From Rhodobiaceae bacterium (lineage in GTDB: Bacteria; Pseudomonadota; Alphaproteobacteria; Parvibaculales; Parvibaculaceae): 64,000 nt of DNA. The DNA lies in NCBI GenBank assembly GCA_003330885.1, contig CP030277.1, positions 2,046,001 through 2,110,000 on the forward strand, in the 5' to 3' direction. A program made the translations under genes and the position numbers. This document shows positions 53,807 through 63,176 of this stretch, piece after piece. Under the pieces are notes generated by a model. That model ran no database searches, was not told where the DNA came from, and was given only the letters and a program-made list of their open reading frames with translations. Positions within the stretch are counted from its first letter, which is position 1. Each line of letters begins with the position of its first letter.

Positions 53807-55423
53807 ATGGCCTGGAACTACGGCGATATACTCGACACAATTGCGCCCATGCTGCCGGCAGATGCGCCAGCAATGATTCATGGGCCACGAATGATCACCT
53901 GGGGCGAAACAACCAAGCGCACCAACAATGTCGCACGTGGCCTTATTGAGCGCGGCGCAAAGCCCGGCGACAAACTCGCCTTCTATATGCGGAACCGCCC
54001 TGAATACATGGAGACTCTTGCGACGAGCTTTAAGGCGCGCATGACCCATGTGAACGTGAACTATCGCTACACAGCTGACGAAGTGTTCTACATCTTTGAC
54101 AATTCCGATGCGCAGACTGTTATCTACGGTTCTGAGTTTCGTCACATCATGGAAGAGCTGAAAGATCGGCTGACAAAGGTCGCAACCTTCATCGAGGTGA
54201 CAGAAGACGGAACAACCGCTTCCTTTGCAGAAGATTTTGAAACTCTCGCCACCAATGGCGACGGATCACCGCTCGACATTAAACGCTCACCTGATGACCA
54301 GCTCTTTATCTATACCGGCGGGACAACCGGCATGCCCAAAGGCGTCATGTGGCGTCACGACGATATGCGCGAAGCACAGCTGAATGCGCTTCGTCGGTTG
54401 GGGCCGGTACCAGAGTCGCTCGAAGAATTGCAAGCGGCAATCAAAGAGGTCGGCCCTGCAGGCAAGATGATACCTGCCTGCCCGCTTATGCACGGCACCG
54501 GATTACTCACCGCCCTTGGGAACCAGATGAACGGTGGCTGCGTTGTGACGTTGAGCCATCCCTCCTTCAATCCAGAGGAAATGCTTGCCGCCATCGACAA
54601 GCACAAGGTAGCAAGCGCCGCCATTGTTGGTGATGCCTTCGCAAAACCGCTCCTGAAGACGCTTGATGAAAACCCAGGCAAGTACGATCTCTCCAGTATG
54701 GAAACGCTGATCTCTTCAGGTGTGATGTGGTCCATGGAAGTGAAGCAAGGCCTTCTGAAACATATGCCGACGGCCATCATGACCGACAGCTTTGGATCGT
54801 CGGAAGGTCTGGGCTTTGGCTCATCCCTTACAACAGCGGATGGCGTCATCAGCACCGCAAAATTCCAGATTGGTGACCGGTGCAAGGTTTTTGACGAAGA
54901 AGACAATCTCATCGAACCAGGGTCCGACAAACCTGGCTTTATCGCTCTGACGGGCCCAATTCCAGTCGGTTATTACAAAGACGAAGAGAAGACGGCAAAG
55001 ACCTTCAAAACCATCGACGGTGTTCGCTATTCAATCCCTGGCGACTGGTGCACGGTGGAAGAAGACGGCACACTCACATTGCTGGGCCGCGGCTCAGTCT
55101 GCATCAACACAGCAGGCGAAAAGGTCTATCCGGAAGAGATCGAAGAAGTGCTGAAGACCCACCCTGCTGTTGATGACGCGCTGGTTGTTGGCGTGCCTGA
55201 CGAGAAGTGGGGCCAGTCTGTCACCGGCATTGTAAAACTGAGCGGCGAAGGCGATTTCAACGAGGAAGATCTTCGCCAACATGTGCGCGGCGCCCTCGCC
55301 GGATACAAAACGCCAAAACGCATTCTTGTTGGTGACGCGATCCCCTTCCGCGCGTCAAACGGCAAAGCAGACTATAAGGGCGTCACCACTTTCGCCCTTA
55401 ACGAGCTGGGCATTCCCGCTTAA
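53807..55423 (+). CDS. acyl-CoA synthetase (AMP-forming)
   Basis: ANL-superfamily ligase of 538 residues: P-loop IYTGGTTGMPKGVMWRHDD, DSFGSSEGLGFG, GDWCTVEEDGTLTLLGR and CINTAGEKVYPEEIEE with the C-terminal Lys (SNGKADYKG). It activates a carboxylic acid as acyl-AMP and then acyl-CoA. A short N-terminal NYGDILDTIAPMLP and the overall pattern match alphaproteobacterial acyl-CoA synthetases beside acyl-CoA dehydrogenase genes. Substrate not resolved: medium/long fatty, steroid side-chain or aryl acid. ATG 53807 has GGGGAGGA before it. Confidence 0.9.
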   Translation: MAWNYGDILDTIAPMLPADAPAMIHGPRMITWGETTKRTNNVARGLIERGAKPGDKLAFYMRNRPEYMETLATSFKARMTHVNVNYRYTADEVFYIFDNSDAQTVIYGSEFRHIMEELKDRLTKVATFIEVTEDGTTASFAEDFETLATNGDGSPLDIKRSPDDQLFIYTGGTTGMPKGVMWRHDDMREAQLNALRRLGPVPESLEELQAAIKEVGPAGKMIPACPLMHGTGLLTALGNQMNGGCVVTLSHPSFNPEEMLAAIDKHKVASAAIVGDAFAKPLLKTLDENPGKYDLSSMETLISSGVMWSMEVKQGLLKHMPTAIMTDSFGSSEGLGFGSSLTTADGVISTAKFQIGDRCKVFDEEDNLIEPGSDKPGFIALTGPIPVGYYKDEEKTAKTFKTIDGVRYSIPGDWCTVEEDGTLTLLGRGSVCINTAGEKVYPEEIEEVLKTHPAVDDALVVGVPDEKWGQSVTGIVKLSGEGDFNEEDLRQHVRGALAGYKTPKRILVGDAIPFRASNGKADYKGVTTFALNELGIPA

Positions 55424-55450
55424 CAGGTCTGCGCAAAGAATGAAGATACG

Positions 55451-55483
55451 GCGGTCCGCGATGAACATCTCGGGCCGCTTTTT
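55451..55483 (+). terminator. intrinsic terminator of the acyl-CoA synthetase gene
   Basis: GCGGTCCGCGAT, loop GAAC, ATCTCGGGCCGC, then TTTTTG. The 12-bp stem has one G-U pair and one mismatch. It lies 27 bases past the stop and four bases before the 3' end of the convergent LysR gene. Confidence 0.78.
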
Positions 55484-55486
55484 GTT

Positions 55487-56389
55487 TCAGTGCTCAAGCC
55501 AGGAAGACACCCGCAATTCATCCACCAGATGGTCAACTACAGCGCGCACGCGGGCAGATGTTTGGCCAGCTTCCTTGTGCACAACATGCACGGGCAGCGG
55601 TGCCCCTTCCGCCTCAGGCAGCACAATCTGCAATTTGCCGTCGGCCACTTCTGCAGCGACCTGATAGGACAGAACGCGGGTCATACCACGCCCTGCGACT
55701 GCAGCGGCGATCGCAGCGTCAGCTGTGTTCACGCGCAAGCGCGTGTCCGGCCGATGCGTAACCATTTTGCCGTCGGACACCAGCCCCCACTGACTGCCAG
55801 ATCGGCTCTGCGAAAAATCGATAAGCTGGTGCTGATCGAGATCAGCAACCTTCTCAAGGACCCCATGTTCTTCCAGATAGGACGGTGCCGCACAGAGAAC
55901 CCTGCGCACGGAGCCAACCCGGGAAGCGACCAGCGTTGAATCGGGCAGATCTGCAATCCGGACCGCCACATCAATGCCCTCATCCATCATATGCACCACC
56001 CTATCGACGAAGAGCGTGGAAACCGACAGCCCCGGGTAGCGATCCATCAGGCTGAAAAGGATAGGGGTAAGCGCCAGACGTCCAAAAAGCGCTGATCCCG
56101 TCACAGACACCCACCCTTCCGGCTGCCCGTGTCGACCACCGGCATGGGCGTCGGCGTTTTCAAGATCACCCAGGATACGGCGGCAATCTTCCAGATACCG
56201 GGTACCTGTATCAGTGAGGCTCACTGACCGCGTCGTTCGATGGAACAACCTAGCTCCAAGGGCATCTTCCAGCTCCGAAATGAGACGCGTTACAGACGGC
56301 GCAGAGAGCCTCAGCGCACGCCCAGCAGCCGCAAATCCACCCTCATCTGCCACGGCCATGAAAGCGGATATCGCCCGAAATCGGTCCAT
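55487..56389 (-). CDS. LysR-family transcriptional regulator
   Basis: A 300-residue regulator with the LysR HTH (FMAVADEGGFAAAGRALRLSAPSVTRLISELE) written here as one domain, and a type 2 periplasmic-binding effector domain (GWVSVTGSALFGRLAL ...). It is divergent from the VOC/PPOX genes. Around its start codon there is TTTATT...AATAAA (56389-56394 and 56412-56417), a loose palindrome that may be its autoregulatory site. Probable targets are the divergent genes. Confidence 0.9.
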   Translation of the reverse strand: MDRFRAISAFMAVADEGGFAAAGRALRLSAPSVTRLISELEDALGARLFHRTTRSVSLTDTGTRYLEDCRRILGDLENADAHAGGRHGQPEGWVSVTGSALFGRLALTPILFSLMDRYPGLSVSTLFVDRVVHMMDEGIDVAVRIADLPDSTLVASRVGSVRRVLCAAPSYLEEHGVLEKVADLDQHQLIDFSQSRSGSQWGLVSDGKMVTHRPDTRLRVNTADAAIAAAVAGRGMTRVLSYQVAAEVADGKLQIVLPEAEGAPLPVHVVHKEAGQTSARVRAVVDHLVDELRVSSWLEH

Positions 56390-56506
56390 TTATTATTCCA
56401 TTTTTCAAAACAATAAAGTTCGAAACTAACATATTCATTCATTGGGAGAAAAGGCCCAGATTTCCGCCATCGACCCCAAATGCTCAAGCACTCAATGGAG
56501 GACTTC

Positions 56507-56929
56507 ATGACCCAAGCAACTGACACCCAGCCCCTGACTCAAGGTGCCCATCATATCGGCCTCACGGTCCCAAGCCTTGCAGACACAAAAGCCTTCTTTC
56601 TCGATACGCTCGGCTACAACCAAGTCGGCGAGGTGCCAGATTATCCGGCGGCCTTCCTGTCTGACGGCACGACAATGATCACTCTTTGGCAGGCAAACGA
56701 TCCGGCCACAGCCACAGCGTTTGACCGGAAGAACGTCATCGGTCTCCATCACCTGGCATTGAAGGTGGCTGATAGAGCTGCCCTTGCAACGCTTCATGAC
56801 AGGATAAAAGCGGCCCCCGGATGCGAGATTGAGTTCTCACCAGAATCTTTGGGCGGCGGCGACATCCATCACCTCATGTGCACCATCCCAGGCGGTGTTC
56901 GCGTCGAATTCATTGCACCAACAGTTTGA
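56507..56929 (+). CDS. VOC-family (glyoxalase-like) protein
   Basis: A 140-residue vicinal-oxygen-chelate protein with two beta-alpha-beta repeats: AHHIGLTVPSLADTKAFFLDTLGY (in two parts) and GLHHLALKVADRAALATLHD, with metal-site His and Glu (VEFIAP at the end). ATG 56507 follows GGAGGA. Members include glyoxalases, dioxygenases and resistance proteins. The next gene begins 23 bases on; both may be under LysR control. Confidence 0.85.
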   Translation: MTQATDTQPLTQGAHHIGLTVPSLADTKAFFLDTLGYNQVGEVPDYPAAFLSDGTTMITLWQANDPATATAFDRKNVIGLHHLALKVADRAALATLHDRIKAAPGCEIEFSPESLGGGDIHHLMCTIPGGVRVEFIAPTV

Positions 56930-56952
56930 ACAATTCGGCAGGAGGAATTGAG

Positions 56953-57915
56953 ATGAGCCAAGGTTGGACATCAGATACACCGCCATTCCACGAAGGCGAA
57001 CTGCGCATTCAGGAACGGGCCGGTGTGCGGGAAAGAACGGAGATACAGGGTCTGCGTGTCATTCGCGATCACCTGCCCGATCAACATCGCGAGTTCTACG
57101 AAAACCTTCCCTTCCTCCTGCTGGGTTCTGTCGATAAGGAAGGGAGACCCTGGGCGTCCCTGGTTGCAGGGCCCACAGGTTTCATTGAAAGCCCTGATGC
57201 GGACCACATCCAATTAAACACAAGGGCTCTGGCGGGCGATCCTCTGAACGAGACATTGCGGGAGGACACGCATCTCGGTGTCTTGGGAATTGAACCGGCA
57301 ACGCGTCGCCGCAACCGCTTCAATGGCAAAGCCGCAAATGTGCAGGAGGAAGGTTTTGATATCCGCGTGGATCAATCTTTCGGCAATTGCCCCAAATTCA
57401 TCCAAACGCGCGACGTCGCATATGTCGCCCCATCTGGCAGCGCGTCCAAGCCAGCGGTCCGGGATGCCTCGCTGTCCGACAGCGATGTACTTCGTACAAT
57501 CATAACCGCTGATACATTCTTCATCGCCACAGCGTACTTAGACGGCAGCAGATCAGCAGCCATGGGCGCAGATGTGTCCCATCGCGGCGGCAAGCCGGGT
57601 TTTGTCAGAATTGCGGACGAAAACTCCATCCTCTTCCCGGACTTTGTCGGAAACAATCACTTCAACACGCTTGGCAATATTGAATTGAACCCCCAGGCAG
57701 GGCTCCTCTTCATCGATTTTGAAAATAACGGGCTCATCTACATGACCGGGAAAGCAAAAACCATCTGGGACGGCCCCGATCTTGAACGATTTAGGGGAGC
57801 CAAACGCCTGACGAAAATCACGCCATCCAAGATCATCGCCACCCAAAACACGCTGCCCTTGCGATTTGAGTTTGGTGATTATTCACCCTTCCTCTCAAAG
57901 ACGGGGAGTTGGTAG
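56953..57915 (+). CDS. pyridoxamine 5'-phosphate oxidase-like flavoprotein
   Basis: A 320-residue protein with two PPOX-type split-barrel halves: FYENLPFLLLGSVDKEGRPWAS and TFFIATAYLDGSRSAAMGADVSHRGG, followed by NHFNTLGNIELNPQAGLLFIDF. It probably binds FMN and reduces or oxidises a small substrate. GGAGGAATTG precedes ATG 56953. Adjacent to a VOC protein and LysR; role unknown. Confidence 0.8.
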   Translation: MSQGWTSDTPPFHEGELRIQERAGVRERTEIQGLRVIRDHLPDQHREFYENLPFLLLGSVDKEGRPWASLVAGPTGFIESPDADHIQLNTRALAGDPLNETLREDTHLGVLGIEPATRRRNRFNGKAANVQEEGFDIRVDQSFGNCPKFIQTRDVAYVAPSGSASKPAVRDASLSDSDVLRTIITADTFFIATAYLDGSRSAAMGADVSHRGGKPGFVRIADENSILFPDFVGNNHFNTLGNIELNPQAGLLFIDFENNGLIYMTGKAKTIWDGPDLERFRGAKRLTKITPSKIIATQNTLPLRFEFGDYSPFLSKTGSW

Positions 57916-58079
57916 GTTCGGCCTCCCAGGCTGCATCAAATTTCCTGCGCTTGACAACCACCGCCCCTGCGGAAATCGCACGAAATACAACCGCTTACAC
58001 CCAATGTCCGCTTGCCTGGCGGCCCATCAGCGCTATTCTTCTTGCAACGTAACTGACGAAAAATCAGGAAGAGACGCTT

Positions 58080-59264
58080 ATGGACGCTCTAGAGCAATTC
58101 CGGGCCGATACCCGCGCCTGGCTGGAAGAAAACTGCCCCCCTTCAATGCGCACCCCTATGCCAGAGGACGAAAGTCCTTGGGGTGGCAAACGCGCTGTGT
58201 GGAAGAACCCGGAGTCAAAACAATGGCTCGACGCTATGGCGAGCCGTGGCTGGACCGCGCCACAGTGGCCTGCCGCATATGGCGGCGGCGGCCTCTCAAA
58301 AGATGAAAACAAAATCCTGCAGCAGGAACTTCGGCGCATCAAAGCCCGCCCTGCTCTCATGAGCTTTGGCATCTGGATGCTTGGCCCTGCACTTCTTGAG
58401 TTTGCCAACGAAGAACAGAAGAAAGAGCACTTGCCGAAGATCGTGCGCGGCGAAATCCGCTGGTGTCAGGGTTATTCTGAACCAGGCGCCGGCTCTGACC
58501 TTGCGGACCTTCAGACCAAGTGTGAAGACAAGGGCGACCACTACCTCGTCAATGGCCAGAAAATCTGGACGTCTTACGCTGACAAAGCCGACTGGATCTT
58601 TGCCCTCGTGCGCACAGACACAAGCGTCAAACATGATGGCATCAGTTTTCTACTGATCGACATGGAACAGGACGGTGTTGAAGCGCGCCCGATCACCATG
58701 ATTTCAGGAGCCTCACCCTTCTGTGAAACCTTCTTCACCGATGCAACCGCACCAAAAGGCAACCTTGTTGGCGAGCTCAACAAAGGGTGGACCATCGCCA
58801 AGCGCTTGCTCCAGCATGAGCGCGAAATGATCTCCGGCATGGGCATGGGCAGTGGCGGCGGCGGTACTGGCCTCGCAGACCTGGCGAAAGACTATGTCGG
58901 CCAGGCAGACGGCAAGATCTCCGATGCCACCGTTCGCGATTCCGTTGCACGTCAAAAAATGGACTCCCACGCGTTCGGCCTGACACTTCAGCGCACAACG
59001 GAAGAAGCGAAAGCAGGCCAGGGAACGGGCGCTGCATCCTCGATCTTCAAATATTACGGCACGGAACTGAACAAGCGCCGCAATGAGCTCATCATTGAGC
59101 TGATGGGCACGCAGGGCCTTGGATGGGAAGGCGACAGCTTCTCCGATGAAGAACTGTCGGCACCACGCAGTTGGTTGCGCTCGAAAGGGAACTCCATCGA
59201 AGGTGGCACCACCGAAGTTCAACTCAATGTGATCTCCAAGCGTGTCCTCGGCCTGCCGAGCTAG
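58080..59264 (+). CDS. acyl-CoA dehydrogenase, subunit type 1
   Basis: A 394-residue flavoprotein of the acyl-CoA dehydrogenase family: N-terminal helical domain, WCQGYSEPGAGSDLADLQT (FAD/substrate loop), WTSYADKADWIFALVRT, and C-terminal SIEGGTTEVQLNVISKRVLGLP. The position that holds the catalytic Glu in medium-chain enzymes is Gly in this motif. The second dehydrogenase gene starts 54 bases later. Two unlike adjacent genes are known to form alpha2-beta2 enzymes in steroid and other side-chain degradation; that is inferred here. Confidence 0.9.
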   Translation: MDALEQFRADTRAWLEENCPPSMRTPMPEDESPWGGKRAVWKNPESKQWLDAMASRGWTAPQWPAAYGGGGLSKDENKILQQELRRIKARPALMSFGIWMLGPALLEFANEEQKKEHLPKIVRGEIRWCQGYSEPGAGSDLADLQTKCEDKGDHYLVNGQKIWTSYADKADWIFALVRTDTSVKHDGISFLLIDMEQDGVEARPITMISGASPFCETFFTDATAPKGNLVGELNKGWTIAKRLLQHEREMISGMGMGSGGGGTGLADLAKDYVGQADGKISDATVRDSVARQKMDSHAFGLTLQRTTEEAKAGQGTGAASSIFKYYGTELNKRRNELIIELMGTQGLGWEGDSFSDEELSAPRSWLRSKGNSIEGGTTEVQLNVISKRVLGLPS

Positions 59265-59318
59265 CACACGCGATCACGATTTGAAGACATAGAAACGTAT
59301 AAAAAGACAGGGATACCC

Positions 59319-60461
59319 ATGGGGTTGGTACTGACCGAGGAACAAACACTCCTCAAAGAAACAGCATCGCAGTTTTTTCAAGAAAAGCTGCCCGTTGCGA
59401 ACCTGCGAAAATTGCGGGATGAGAAAAACGCTGACGGTTTTGACCGCAGCACATGGAAAGAAATGGCAGACCTGGGCTTTGCCGGTGTGCTCGTACCGGA
59501 AAGCTATGGCGGCACGGAATTTGGCCCGGTTGGCCTCGGCGTCATTCTGGAGCAAGCGGGACGCACCATTGCGTCAACACCACTTCTTTCAACGGTCCTC
59601 CTGGGCACAACAGCTGTTCAGCTGGGTGGTTCCCAAACACAACGCCAGGAAATTCTGCCCGCTATTGCAGCTGGCGATACCATCCTGGCATTGGCAGTAG
59701 AAGAAGGTCCGCACCATAACCCAACACAGATTGCGACAACGGCGACAGCTGACGGTGGCAATTTCAAACTGTCCGGGTCAAAAACCTTCGTGATTGATGG
59801 TCATGTGGCCGACACGCTGATTGTAGTCGCCCGCACATCAGGCGAGGTGAATGATTCGAATGGTTTGACCCTGTTCCTGGTCAATACCAGCGGAACAGAC
59901 GGCCTGGAGATTACGCGGACCATCATGGCAGACAGCCGCAATGCGGCGAACGTCACACTGAATGATGTGACTGTGCCCGCATCAGCGGTTCTCGGTGGAG
60001 TCGATGGTGGCTGGGACGTTCTGGAACCTGTCCTTGATGCCGGCCGCATCGGGGTCTCTGCAGAATTGATGGGCCTCATTCAGGAAGCGTTTGATCAGAC
60101 ACTGGTCTATCTCAAAGAACGCACACAGTTTGGAGAGCCGATTGGTTCGTTCCAGGCGCTCCAGCACCGTGCAGCAGAAATGTTTGCGGAACTAGAAGTC
60201 TGCCGGTCTGTCGTACTGGACGCGCTCAGTGCTTTAGAAGAGCGCCGGAATGACGTCCCGAGCCTTGCAAGTCTGGCAAAGGCACGCCTGTCTGAGTCAT
60301 CCAAGCACATCACGAATGAATGCCTTCAGATGCATGGTGGGGTCGGCATGACCGACGAATATGATGTCGGCCTTTTCATGAAGCGCGCCCGCGTTGCTGC
60401 CGCAACCTTTGGCAATGCCGGTTTTCATCGGGATCGCTATGCCGGCCTGGACGGCTTCTGA
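59319..60461 (+). CDS. acyl-CoA dehydrogenase, subunit type 2
   Basis: A 380-residue relative of the preceding gene, lacking the C-terminal GGT-x-EV ending; instead it ends HGGVGMTDEYDVGLFMKRARVAAATFGNAGFHRDR (read in parts), the form seen in the second subunit of paired acyl-CoA dehydrogenases. The N-terminal part (LTEEQTLLKETASQFFQEKLP, GFAGVLVPESYGGTEFG) is canonical. Read with gene 58080 as a likely heteromeric enzyme. A strong intrinsic terminator follows at 60486. Confidence 0.88.
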   Translation: MGLVLTEEQTLLKETASQFFQEKLPVANLRKLRDEKNADGFDRSTWKEMADLGFAGVLVPESYGGTEFGPVGLGVILEQAGRTIASTPLLSTVLLGTTAVQLGGSQTQRQEILPAIAAGDTILALAVEEGPHHNPTQIATTATADGGNFKLSGSKTFVIDGHVADTLIVVARTSGEVNDSNGLTLFLVNTSGTDGLEITRTIMADSRNAANVTLNDVTVPASAVLGGVDGGWDVLEPVLDAGRIGVSAELMGLIQEAFDQTLVYLKERTQFGEPIGSFQALQHRAAEMFAELEVCRSVVLDALSALEERRNDVPSLASLAKARLSESSKHITNECLQMHGGVGMTDEYDVGLFMKRARVAAATFGNAGFHRDRYAGLDGF

Positions 60462-60485
60462 AAACAACTGATTCGCACTGTATTT

Positions 60486-60518
60486 AAAGGGCTTCGAGGC
60501 CACCTCGAGGCCCTTTTT
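60486..60518 (+). terminator. intrinsic terminator of the acyl-CoA dehydrogenase pair
   Basis: GGGCTTCGAGG, loop CCA, CCTCGAGGCCC, with flanking AAA/TTT: 11 bp plus with one G-U, followed by TTTTTC. It lies 25 bases past the stop of the second dehydrogenase. Confidence 0.9.
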
Positions 60519-60663
60519 CTATGCGAAGCCTTTCTTGCATTTAGACAGCGAACCTTCTATCGACAGAGGCAGCGGCGCACATCATACTAGCGCCAGTAAA
60601 TGAAGCGGGCCGGGCTCACCGTCCTAGCCCCATGACCCTAAACGACAGGATTTCAGCAAAGCT

Positions 60664-60900
60664 ATGGCCGATGAAAACGACGACACCCAGCCGGAGCGCA
60701 TCACTGTTTTGGCAAAGGACTTCACGCCCGCAGCGATGGAATTTCATCGCCGCAACATGAGCGCGAAGGGGTATCGCATGGAAGGCCAGATCGTGCCGCG
60801 TAAATTCCAGATGATTGAAGGCATGGGCGAGCCGGCTGACCTCTTTGAGGGCGAACGTTTCTATGCCGTGACTTTTGTCCGAAAATCCGATCAGGAATAG
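60664..60900 (+). CDS. small hypothetical protein (78 aa)
   Basis: Not recognised. It has a weak hydrophilic N-tail, then ITVLAKDFTPAAMEFHRRNMSAKGYRMEGQIVPRKFQ and ends FYAVTFVRKSDQE. Alternating strands suggest a compact alpha/beta fold. The next unknown gene starts 19 bases later on the same strand, so they may share an mRNA. Ribosome site is poor (TTCAGCAAAGCT region). Confidence 0.55.
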   Translation: MADENDDTQPERITVLAKDFTPAAMEFHRRNMSAKGYRMEGQIVPRKFQMIEGMGEPADLFEGERFYAVTFVRKSDQE

Positions 60901-60919
60901 ATAGCCTGCACGAGGTCGT

Positions 60920-61411
60920 ATGGCCGAGCAAAACAATCCAGAAGTCCAACAACCTCCTCATGAAACTCGTGAGGTAGAGAGCGAAACGGGTATGGCTGAT
61001 TTTGTCATGCCCGATGGTGTTGATCGCTGGACACTTATGCGCGACGTCACCGTGTTTCAGGGCAAGCTGATCCTGGACGGTCTTCGTGACCTGCTCCTGA
61101 GCCCTATTTCCATCGCCGCTGCACTGATAGGCATCATTGGCGGCGGCGACAAGCCTGGTCGCCAGTTCTACGATCTTCTCTACCTCGGCAAGCGCTCCGA
61201 AAAGTGGATCAATCTTTTCGGTGCTGCCTCCCACGTATCGCCGCCTCGCTTCGACAAAGAAGACAGTGAAAGCGTTGATGCTCTGGTAGACCGCCTGGAG
61301 ACAGTCGCCCGCCGCCAATATGAAAAAGGTGGATTGACCCAGAACGCCAAAGACGCAGTTGACCGTGCGCTGGACGCCGTCAACAAAGGTCTTAACACCA
61401 AAAAACCCTAG
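60920..61411 (+). CDS. hypothetical protein with one hydrophobic helix
   Basis: A 163-residue protein I do not recognise by name. An acidic, Pro/Gln-rich N-tail is followed by LRDLLLSPISIAAALIGIIGGG, which could be a membrane helix, then FYDLLYLGKRSEKWINLF and a helical C-terminal half. It follows the 78-residue gene closely. Function unknown. Confidence 0.6.
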   Translation: MAEQNNPEVQQPPHETREVESETGMADFVMPDGVDRWTLMRDVTVFQGKLILDGLRDLLLSPISIAAALIGIIGGGDKPGRQFYDLLYLGKRSEKWINLFGAASHVSPPRFDKEDSESVDALVDRLETVARRQYEKGGLTQNAKDAVDRALDAVNKGLNTKKP

Positions 61412-61519
61412 AATTCTGCCAGGCCTGCCAGATGCCCCTGTGAAACCATCGGCTTTTTTCTGGCTCTGCTGGGCACACCATGCATCATGAGAGAAACAAA
61501 TGATGTTGGGGAGGTCGCA

Positions 61520-62482
61520 ATGAGCGCCCAGGAAAATTTTGGACACGGCACTGAAGCAGGCGAAGTTGTCAAAGGTGTAAGCCTTGCCGGAAAAACAGCC
61601 ATCGTGACAGGTGGAGCCTCCGGCCTTGGAGTAGAAACGGCCCGCGCGCTTCTACAAGCTGGTGCTGCCGTCACCCTGCCCGTGCGATCCCTCGACAGGG
61701 GAAATGAGGTCGCCAAAAGCCTTTCTGAGGACACAGGAAATCCAAACATCTCCCTCGCCCAGATGGATCTCATCAATTATGCAAGCGTGCGGTCTTTTGC
61801 GGAAGAGTTTCTCGCCAACCATGACCGGTTGGACATTCTCATCAACAATGCCGGCATCATGGCCTGCCCACTGGCGCGCTCACCTGAAGGGTATGAAAGT
61901 CAGTTCGCCACCAATCATTTGGGCCATATGTTACTCACATGCAAACTGGTCCCTGCCTTGATCAAAGCAGCCCCTGCCCGCGTTGTTTGCCTGAGCTCCA
62001 TCGGACATCGCCTGTCACCCATCCGTTTTGACGACATTAATTTTGAAACCACGGACTATGATAAGTGGGTCGCCTACGGGCAGGCAAAAACAGCCAACGC
62101 CCTTTTTGCCGTTGAGCTAAACCGCCGCTTGTCAGGCAAAGGGGTAAACGCCTTCTCCGTCCACCCCGGCGGTATTATGACAAACCTGCAACGGGACATG
62201 TCAGATGCTGAGATCAAAGGCATGGGTTGGGTCGATGATGACGGCAATGTTCGGGAAGGATTCAAAACACCCGCAGGCGGCGCAGCAACAGCTGTCTGGG
62301 CTGCAACCAGCACGAGCCTAAATGGTCGCGGCGGCGAATATTGCGAAGATTGTCATATCGCAGAACCTGCCAGAGACGATGTACCTTTTGCTGGCGTGCA
62401 GGCACATGCACAGGACGCCGACGCTGCCAAAAAACTGTGGACGGCATCCGAGAAAATGTTGGGCGAAACCTTCGACATTTAA
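61520..62482 (+). CDS. SDR-family oxidoreductase (retinol dehydrogenase-like)
   Basis: A 320-residue short-chain dehydrogenase: TGGASGLG, NNAGIMACP, catalytic Ser (LSSIGHRLSP) and Tyr-x3-Lys (YGQAKTANA), then SVHPGGIMTNLQ. The long C-terminal half and the NNAGIM motif put it with retinol-dehydrogenase/light-dependent protochlorophyllide reductase-like SDRs; the substrate is unknown. ATG 61520 has GGGGAGG before it; ATG 61487 is less likely. Confidence 0.87.
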   Translation: MSAQENFGHGTEAGEVVKGVSLAGKTAIVTGGASGLGVETARALLQAGAAVTLPVRSLDRGNEVAKSLSEDTGNPNISLAQMDLINYASVRSFAEEFLANHDRLDILINNAGIMACPLARSPEGYESQFATNHLGHMLLTCKLVPALIKAAPARVVCLSSIGHRLSPIRFDDINFETTDYDKWVAYGQAKTANALFAVELNRRLSGKGVNAFSVHPGGIMTNLQRDMSDAEIKGMGWVDDDGNVREGFKTPAGGAATAVWAATSTSLNGRGGEYCEDCHIAEPARDDVPFAGVQAHAQDADAAKKLWTASEKMLGETFDI

Positions 62483-62509
62483 GCAGTCAAACTGCGACCT
62501 CACTTGAGA

Positions 62510-63112
62510 TCATGTGGCGAAGTACCCAATGCCGAAATAGAATGCGACGATGATCGCAATCGAAATAAGGATTGAAATCGTGGCGAGCGTCGCGCCCAAG
62601 GCGACGATGGCACCGTCATGTTCAATCAGCCCGATCCCCAAAACGGCAAATGAGATTGCCGGCAACCAGGCACTAAGCGGGATTGGCAGACACAGATTGA
62701 TTGCAGAGGCGAGCAGCAAGCCGCCCAGCAGACGCTCAGCACGTCCTTCAAACAGAAAAGACAGGCGGGCTTTAGTCAGGCGCGCCACAGGCCGCGCAAC
62801 TGGCAGGGCTTTCAACGCCGCATTACGCCATTTTTCTCTCTTGAGATGACGGTTAAGCAGAAACTTTGGCAACCAAAGGTCGGGGCGCCCCATCACCATC
62901 TGAACCGAGATAAACAACGCGGGGACGCCAAAAATCAGATTGGACCCGTATGGCAGAGGCAGCATGTTGAGCAACCCCACAAGCAGCAGCGCCCAGCCGA
63001 AGCTCCGGTCGCCTAGCCCGTCCAGGACATCTCCCAATGTGCTGCCCTCTGGGCCATTTCGGGCCCCAAGGCCCGCCAACCCGCGGATCGCATCGCTTCT
63101 CTTCTTAGCCAT
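62510..63112 (-). CDS. ExoD-family exopolysaccharide synthesis protein
   Basis: A 200-residue integral membrane protein with about five hydrophobic segments and the ExoD pattern FGWALLLVGLLNMLPLPYGSNLIFGVPALFISVQMVMGRPDLWLP (in parts). ExoD is needed for exopolysaccharide and alkali or nodule phenotypes in rhizobia; the exact action is not known. It converges on the SDR gene. Confidence 0.82.
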   Translation of the reverse strand: MAKKRSDAIRGLAGLGARNGPEGSTLGDVLDGLGDRSFGWALLLVGLLNMLPLPYGSNLIFGVPALFISVQMVMGRPDLWLPKFLLNRHLKREKWRNAALKALPVARPVARLTKARLSFLFEGRAERLLGGLLLASAINLCLPIPLSAWLPAISFAVLGIGLIEHDGAIVALGATLATISILISIAIIVAFYFGIGYFAT

Positions 63113-63176
63113 TTACTGCCCGAAACACTGTTCCGGAAGGAAATACCATATTGCGCCAAACGAGGGTAGCGCTCTG

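Noticed and set aside
57951-57990. TTGACA as a promoter before the first acyl-CoA dehydrogenase
   Set aside because: No acceptable -10 at 16-18 bases from it.
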